DNA of 9,643 nt. It comes from DATDCV01 sp036524155 (GTDB lineage Bacteria > Verrucomicrobiota > Verrucomicrobiia > Limisphaerales > UBA8199). The position numbers were made by a program, and so were the translations under genes. The DNA is taken from NCBI GenBank assembly GCA_036524155.1, contig DATDCV010000762.1, positions 1-9,643 of the forward strand, in the 5' to 3' direction. Position 1 is the first letter of the stretch; each line of letters begins with the position of its first letter. Below the pieces are notes generated by a model. That model was not told the DNA's origin, ran no database searches, and was given only the letters and a program-made list of their open reading frames with translations. Positions 5,355-9,643 of this stretch are shown piece after piece.

Positions 5355-7799
5355 ATGAGGCCAACCGCTCCAGATCGCTGCTTTCCTGCCTGGATCCCGA
5401 TCTGGCTCTGGGGAGCCACCTTCCTCAGCGTCTCCCCGCTCCGCGGCTACGCCGGAACTGCCCCGCAACTGGACGAAGCCAAACTCCCTCCTCCCGCAAC
5501 CAACCAGGTTGACTTCGCCCGCGACATACGACCCCTCATCGAAGGTCACTGCTACAAGTGCCACGCCGGCGACAAACCCAGGAGCAACTTCCGGTTAACC
5601 AGTCGTGAAACGGCTTTGAAAGGCGGAACGCAGGGGACTGATCTTGTCCCGGGCCGAAGCGCCAAAAGCCCGCTCATCTATTACGTCGCACGGCTCATAC
5701 CGGACATGGAGATGCCGCCCGAAGGGCGGGGAACCCCGTTGACAACAGAAGAGGTCGCTCTGCTTCGCGCCTGGATCGACCAGGGGCTGGAATGGGTGCC
5801 CGGCCAAAGAGAGTCGCCCGCTCTCCTTACGATTAGTCCTGTCTTTGGCGGCACTGCCGTCAGCGGCGACCAGCATAAATTTCGCGAAGTGACACGGCAA
5901 CCGGCGGGTTGGAACGGCGGTCTCGACGACTTCCTCGTCGAGCAACACCCGAATCCCGATACCAGGATCACTGCCGCCGGCCATGCGCTGAGAGACGACT
6001 ATAAGCTCACACTTTCCGCTCAGCGAAACGATCTGGGATTCGCCCGGTTCGGCTGGACCCAGTTTCGCACCTATTATGACGGCACCGGCGGTTACGACCC
6101 TCAGTTCCTGCCGGCCCCGCTTCAGCTTCACAACGATTTGTTCCTGGACACCGGGCGCGCCTGGGCGGACTTCGGCCTGACACTGCCCCGCGGTCCCCGA
6201 ATCGAGGTGGGTTACGAATATCAGTATCGTCGGGGAGAAAAATCCACTCTGCAGTGGGGACCGGTCAGCAACGGGACGGACTTGCGCGCTATTTTCCCCG
6301 CCGCCGAAGACATCTCGGAGAAGGTCCATGTGTTAAAGTTCAAAGCTGAATACGAGGCGCTGGGAATACTGCTCAGCGACGACTTTCGCGGTGAGTGGTA
6401 TCATCTCGAACGAGATCGCCAGAACGATATCTCCTATGCGGCCTCCTCGGGAGCGATCGCTCTCACTAAAGCCGATGAGAAAGCGAGCTATTTCCATGGC
6501 GCGAACGTCTTCCATGCCGAAAAGCAATTCACCGACTGGCTCTTTGCCGGCGGCGGCTATTTATACAGCAAGCTGACGAGCGATGCGTCGATGGATGTTC
6601 AAACGCTCAACATCGTGGCCCTGGATCCCGCCCTCGCCGCCCCCGGCTGGCATTCGCCGCGCATCGATCTGAAGCGTGAATCCAACGTTTTTAGTCTCAG
6701 CGCCCTTCTTAGACCATGGCAAAATCTCAGCCTTTCGCTGGGAGTGCAGAACGAGTGGACCCGCCAGGAAGGGATAGGCGCCGCCGAGGTTGATCTGGCG
6801 GTGCCCTTTGACCCATATCTCATCACCAATATTCCTCCTCAACAGCTCAGCTCGAGCCTCGACCGGGCCGTGTTCAGCCAGAACTGCGGATTGCGGTTCA
6901 CCGGCATTCCGTTCACCGCCTTGTTTGCCGAAGCCCGGTTCCAACAGGAGGACATTGGTCAATACCAGGAAGAGGATGGCGGTCTGACGCCCTTTCTGCT
7001 GCGAGCCGACGAGTCCCGGCGACTCCAGGATTTCCGGTTGGGCTTCAACACGTCCCCCTGGCGCCGCGCCGAGTTTAGTGGCGAATTAAGGCGGTTCGAC
7101 CAACACAACGACTACAATAACTCCCTGCAAGAGATCCAGGGCCACCCGTTCCAGGCTTATCCGGGCTTCATGCGCTCTCGCGAGGTGCTCTCCGACCAGG
7201 CGCAAGGGCGCATCACCTTGTCGCTTGCCCCCTGGGTCAAGGCGGCGCTGATGTATCAATGGATTAATCGGAAGTACCATACTGCCACCGAAGAGGTGGA
7301 TGACCCAGGCCCTCCCGTGGTTACCGGAGGTTTCGCTAGCGGGGCCAACCTGCTCGCTGGCACCTACCAGGCCCATATTCCAAGCGTGAATCTGACCTTC
7401 ACGCCCGCACGCCGCCTGTTCCTGTCCACAACCTTTGCCTATCAAAACGCGCGGACCGCCACCGCGGACAATGGCAGCCCCTCGGTCGTGCCTTACCAGG
7501 GGAATGTCTACAGCGCCATCGCCAGTGGCAGTTATGTCCTCGGCCCCAAGACCGACCTCGTGGCTGGCTATTCGTTCTCGGCCGCGGACTTTTCGGAAAA
7601 GCAGCCGCAAGACGGCTTGCCCCTCGGCATCAAGTACCAGCAGCACTCAGCCCAGGTTGGAATTAAACACCAGTTCACCCGGAGCACCGCCGCTTCGCTG
7701 CAATATCGTTTCTACCATTACGATGAGCCGAGCAGCGGGGGCTTCAACAACTTCAATGCCCATGCGGTCTTTGCGACCGTGACTCTGACACTGCGCTAG
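5355..7799 (+). CDS. Cytochrome c domain fused to a large outer-membrane beta-barrel (MtrB/PioB-like by context)
   Basis: The 814-residue product begins with a signal-like segment (hydrophobic about 11-29). Residues about 52-150 are a planctomycete-type cytochrome c (PSCyt1-like) domain: 'VDFARDIRPLIEGHCYKCHA' with CYKCH at 66-70, 'SNFRLTSRETALKGG' (77-91), probable axial Met in 'PDMEMPP' (Met120 likely), and 'TTEEVALLRAWIDQGLEW' (130-147). From about 165 to the end the protein alternates polar and hydrophobic residues with many Tyr/Trp/Phe and short Asp/Gly-rich turns ('ARFGWTQFRTYYDGTGGYDP', 'VGYEYQYRRGEKSTLQWG', 'SLGVQNEWTR', 'SLQYRFYHYDE'), as in a large beta-barrel; it ends in 'FATVTLTLR', strand-like but without a final Phe. 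Assignment to MtrB/PioB rests on size, position after a DmsE/MtrA-like cytochrome and general style, not a diagnostic motif. The cytochrome domain probably faces the periplasm. Confidence 0.85.
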   Translation: MRPTAPDRCFPAWIPIWLWGATFLSVSPLRGYAGTAPQLDEAKLPPPATNQVDFARDIRPLIEGHCYKCHAGDKPRSNFRLTSRETALKGGTQGTDLVPGRSAKSPLIYYVARLIPDMEMPPEGRGTPLTTEEVALLRAWIDQGLEWVPGQRESPALLTISPVFGGTAVSGDQHKFREVTRQPAGWNGGLDDFLVEQHPNPDTRITAAGHALRDDYKLTLSAQRNDLGFARFGWTQFRTYYDGTGGYDPQFLPAPLQLHNDLFLDTGRAWADFGLTLPRGPRIEVGYEYQYRRGEKSTLQWGPVSNGTDLRAIFPAAEDISEKVHVLKFKAEYEALGILLSDDFRGEWYHLERDRQNDISYAASSGAIALTKADEKASYFHGANVFHAEKQFTDWLFAGGGYLYSKLTSDASMDVQTLNIVALDPALAAPGWHSPRIDLKRESNVFSLSALLRPWQNLSLSLGVQNEWTRQEGIGAAEVDLAVPFDPYLITNIPPQQLSSSLDRAVFSQNCGLRFTGIPFTALFAEARFQQEDIGQYQEEDGGLTPFLLRADESRRLQDFRLGFNTSPWRRAEFSGELRRFDQHNDYNNSLQEIQGHPFQAYPGFMRSREVLSDQAQGRITLSLAPWVKAALMYQWINRKYHTATEEVDDPGPPVVTGGFASGANLLAGTYQAHIPSVNLTFTPARRLFLSTTFAYQNARTATADNGSPSVVPYQGNVYSAIASGSYVLGPKTDLVAGYSFSAADFSEKQPQDGLPLGIKYQQHSAQVGIKHQFTRSTAASLQYRFYHYDEPSSGGFNNFNAHAVFATVTLTLR

Positions 7800-7874
7800 C
7801 CCACAGACCATCCCCGGGTTTGGCTGTCTGGCTCGTCAGCCGGCTCTTGAATGGCCCCGTAAGCGGTGATCTTT

Positions 7875-7986
7875 GTATTCGCTCAGTCTGGGGTCGGAGC
7901 GCCGATTTTTAATCGGCTTAAGCGCGCCGACGGCGGCATGTAAGCCGAGTGCAACTCGGCGCTCCGACCCCAGACTGAGCGGATAC
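7875..7986. repeat. Compound palindromic intergenic element (REP/MITE-like)
   Basis: Arms 7875-7905 and 7956-7986 are inverted repeats of 31 bp with a single T/G mismatch; the inner 26 bp (7880-7905 and 7956-7981) match perfectly. The inner end of each arm is also half of its own hairpin: GCCGATT/AATCGGC (7901-7907, 7911-7917, 3-nt loop) and GCCGAGT/ACTCGGC (7944-7950, 7954-7960, 3-nt loop). A further pair CGGCTTA/TAAGCCG (7914-7920, 7941-7947) can close the middle. It lies between two convergent genes, ending 12 nt before the methyltransferase stop, so it could act as a bidirectional terminator. I suspect a dispersed family of such elements in this genome, but only one copy is visible here. 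Confidence 0.85.
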
Positions 7987-7998
7987 TGATCGCTTGGG

Positions 7999-8934
7999 TT
8001 ACGTCTGGCTTTTCTTCCGCAGCACCAGCACCAGGTTGTCAGCCAAACCGAACCAGCCCAGCATGGTTTCGGTCATCTGGTATAACGCCCGCAGGCGCCT
8101 GAGCGCGCCGCTCTGTTTGTAGGCGGTTGTTTGCTGCAACAGCTCCGCCCGTTTTTCATTTGAGACCTCGGCGCCGCCGCACCGCCAATCCTGCCAGATC
8201 ACGATCGGATTGAAGTGTGTCGAGCGCAGGTGGATCACCTCAAAATGCTTTCGCGCCAGAGTCATGAAAGTCGCCCTGGTGAAATAGTTCAGGTGTTGCG
8301 GGTAAATATAGCGATAGCGCGCTCCCAAGAGACGGGTCGCCAGCGATCGCAGGTTCGGAACCAGCGCGAAGCAGATGCCCTCGTCCTTCATAAGTGAGGA
8401 AGCCTTCTTAAGGAAAGCGCCAGGGTCCGCCACATGCTCCAACACCGCCCAGAAAGTCACCGCCTCAAATCGCCTCCCTTCGAAATCCTGCTTCAGAAAA
8501 TCCCCCCGCACGACGGCTAGCCCTCGCTTCTCGGCATAGTCAAGCGCGGGGCCGCTGGCGTCGGTTCCCACAGTGGCATAGCACCCCGGAAAACGCTTGC
8601 TCAACTGGTAGAGAAAGGCGCCCGACGAGCAGCCCACGTCCAGCACTTTGCCTCGCTGGCAATGCTCGCGAAAAAGCCGCAGCTCCCGCTCGAATCGCAC
8701 ACTCGCGTAATCGCTCTCCAGCTTGGCCGGGGACAGATAATAATCGGAGGCTTCGCGGTCGTAGTATTGGCCCGACACAAACTCCCGTCGCACGGGGCTG
8801 GCATACACCATCGAGCACGAACCGCAGCGCACCAGACGCAAATCCTGTTTGCGAAGATACTCGCTCCTCTCGCTGGAGGCGCAGACCGGGCAGCAGCGGG
8901 CCACGTCTTGCGAACTGAATGCGGTTGTCGACAT
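7999..8934 (-). CDS. Class I SAM-dependent methyltransferase with N-terminal zinc-ribbon-like motif
   Basis: The 311-residue product starts with a four-cysteine cluster, Cys15-Pro-Val-Cys18 and Cys37-Gly-Ser-Cys40, followed by 'MVYASP', as in methyltransferases that modify sugars or lipid-linked products. The Rossmann-type core shows motif I 'VLDVGCSSGAFLYQL' (97-111), an acidic strand-2 end at Asp125 ('VGTDAS'), 'AVVRGDFLKQDF' (140-151), motif IV-like 'AVTFWAVLEHVADP' (158-171) and 'GICFALVPNLRSLATRLLG' (186-204), then 'YPQHLNYFTRATF' (211-223), a pattern typical of the Methyltransf_23 group. Substrate is not identifiable; related proteins often sit in polysaccharide or secondary-metabolite loci, which is not seen here. 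A GGAG lies about 15 nt before the ATG, a poor ribosome site. It is convergent with the barrel gene and codirectional with the right-edge gene. Confidence 0.88.
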   Translation of the reverse strand: MSTTAFSSQDVARCCPVCASSERSEYLRKQDLRLVRCGSCSMVYASPVRREFVSGQYYDREASDYYLSPAKLESDYASVRFERELRLFREHCQRGKVLDVGCSSGAFLYQLSKRFPGCYATVGTDASGPALDYAEKRGLAVVRGDFLKQDFEGRRFEAVTFWAVLEHVADPGAFLKKASSLMKDEGICFALVPNLRSLATRLLGARYRYIYPQHLNYFTRATFMTLARKHFEVIHLRSTHFNPIVIWQDWRCGGAEVSNEKRAELLQQTTAYKQSGALRRLRALYQMTETMLGWFGLADNLVLVLRKKSQT

Positions 8935-9068
8935 TTGGTATGCGTTGTCTCCGCCAGAGTCATAGAACCAAACCGGACTGCAAGCACAGAAAAGCCTCGA
9001 AGGGGCAGCCCAAGCAGGGGCTGGCGCCTAACTCCCGCTGTCTCCTAGCGATTGCACGCGCGAGCCTA

Positions 9069-9109
9069 ACGAGGCGAACGCTCCCACGACTCCGAGCGTT
9101 TCGCCTCGT
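9069..9109. repeat. Inverted repeat downstream of the right-edge gene
   Basis: ACGAGGCGAACGCTC (9069-9083) pairs with GAGCGTTTCGCCTCGT (9094-9109), giving a 15-bp stem with one bulged base and a 10-nt loop. It begins 66 nt beyond the stop codon of the minus-strand gene at 9176 and precedes the methyltransferase. It could end transcription of that gene, though no T-run follows on either strand, or it could be a copy of a dispersed repeat. Confidence 0.6.
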
Positions 9110-9175
9110 CACGTCGGTGCTTACAGCCTGTAATCCCCATCCAACGCTCGGCTTTCACCCTATTCAACCCCGCCG

Positions 9176-9643
9176 TCATGTGTCGTCCTTGGGCCACACG
9201 GCGTCACGTCCTTCCCAAAGGCCGGGTTTGTTCCCCGGCATCGGCTGGGGATCGCCGCCGTTGTCCTGTGCGTCCTCGCCGACCGAGTAGAGCAGAAAAT
9301 CGCCGTTCTGGCCCGGCCGATATTGCAGCGATCCTCCGCTCATTGGATCGTAAGTTGGAGTCTTGAGATACTGCGGTGTGAGGGACGCCAACTCCGGTGG
9401 GAGCAAGCCGTGGCAAAGTTGGTGTCGTCTTATGGCAATCGCTGTCAAGGCGAGTTGCCGTAGCGTCTCAACCCTCACTGCGCTTTGCAGCACCTGCGTG
9501 TAAGCGGGAAGGAAGCTGCTGCTGATTGCGTACCGCCAGCGGATCGGAGAACCCGAGATTTGCTTTATTTTGGCTGCATAGTCAGCCTTCGACTTCGCCT
9601 GGTCCCAAGGCCGGTGCGCGCGGATTTGCCTCGCGTCATCAAT
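9176..9643 (-). CDS. Unrecognised protein, C-terminal part (cut by window edge)
   Basis: The minus-strand frame is open from the window edge to a TGA/TAA-type stop at 9176-9178, giving 155 residues of the C-terminus; a GTG at 9493 is an internal codon rather than a credible start because coding character continues upstream ('AKSKADYAAKIKQ', 'SGSPIRWRYAISSSFLPAY'). Seen: 'RQLALTAIAIRRHQLCHGLLP', then 'LKTPTYDPMSGGSLQYRPG', 'FLLYSVGEDAQDNGGDP' and an ending near 'DAVWPKDDT'. I associate this layout (helix with 'RH...HG.LP', then 'DP.SG..L.YR', then 'LYSVG.D..D.GG') with uncharacterised verrucomicrobial proteins, some resembling the tail of type II secretion pseudopilins, where such a C-terminal motif also occurs. 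No function is assigned. The upstream part, which would hold any membrane segments, is missing. Confidence 0.75.
   Translation of the reverse strand: MDDARQIRAHRPWDQAKSKADYAAKIKQISGSPIRWRYAISSSFLPAYTQVLQSAVRVETLRQLALTAIAIRRHQLCHGLLPPELASLTPQYLKTPTYDPMSGGSLQYRPGQNGDFLLYSVGEDAQDNGGDPQPMPGNKPGLWEGRDAVWPKDDT

Noticed and set aside
4653..5564. Minus-strand open frame of 303 codons
   Set aside because: It is antisense to the multiheme cytochrome, whose eight heme motifs fix the true frame.
7086..7646. Minus-strand open frame of 186 codons
   Set aside because: It is antisense to the beta-barrel coding sequence and has no coherent domain.

Overview
The window looks like a GC-rich chromosomal segment from a Verrucomicrobiota-type bacterium (Pedosphaera/Limisphaerales-like). 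This is an inference. It rests on a planctomycete-type cytochrome c domain, a C-terminal module ending in a 'YIVEKSGTLNGW...GFYSV'-like pattern, a right-edge protein of a style I associate with verrucomicrobial genomes ('DPMSGGSLQYR...LLYSVGED'), and a long compound palindrome between genes. I found no rRNA, tRNA, CRISPR array or transposase.

Layout. Positions 1-949 (minus strand) hold the 5' part of a GH13 alpha-amylase-family hydrolase, cut by the window edge, preceded by a tandem-ACT-domain protein. Positions 1094-2416 (plus strand) hold a small two-helix membrane protein and a SirB1-family protein. Positions 2417-3054 carry no convincing gene; they contain nested inverted repeats and a weak trace of a CHRD-like coding sequence on the minus strand.

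The centre of interest is 3055-7799 (plus strand), a tight four-gene operon with spacings of 27 nt, a 4-nt ATGA overlap, and 9 nt. It encodes (1) an exported cupredoxin-like protein whose expected axial Met is Gln, (2) an SCO1/SenC-like copper/thioredoxin-fold protein with a CX5C metal motif, (3) a predicted lipoprotein multiheme cytochrome with seven CXXCH motifs and one CX4CH, and (4) an 814-residue protein that joins a monoheme cytochrome c domain to a large predicted outer-membrane beta-barrel. Multiheme cytochrome plus barrel resembles the MtrA/MtrB (DmsE/DmsF) porin-cytochrome architecture for moving electrons across the outer membrane. The covalent cytochrome-barrel fusion and the two copper-type partners make this a plausible unusual, possibly undescribed, electron-transfer conduit. 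Direction of electron flow and substrate cannot be read from the sequence.

Positions 7800-7998 contain a compound palindrome (31-bp arms, each holding its own small hairpin) between two convergent genes. Positions 7999-8934 (minus strand) encode a SAM-dependent methyltransferase with an N-terminal four-cysteine zinc-ribbon-like motif. The right edge (9176-9643, minus strand) is the C-terminal part of an unrecognised protein, followed by an inverted repeat at 9069-9109.
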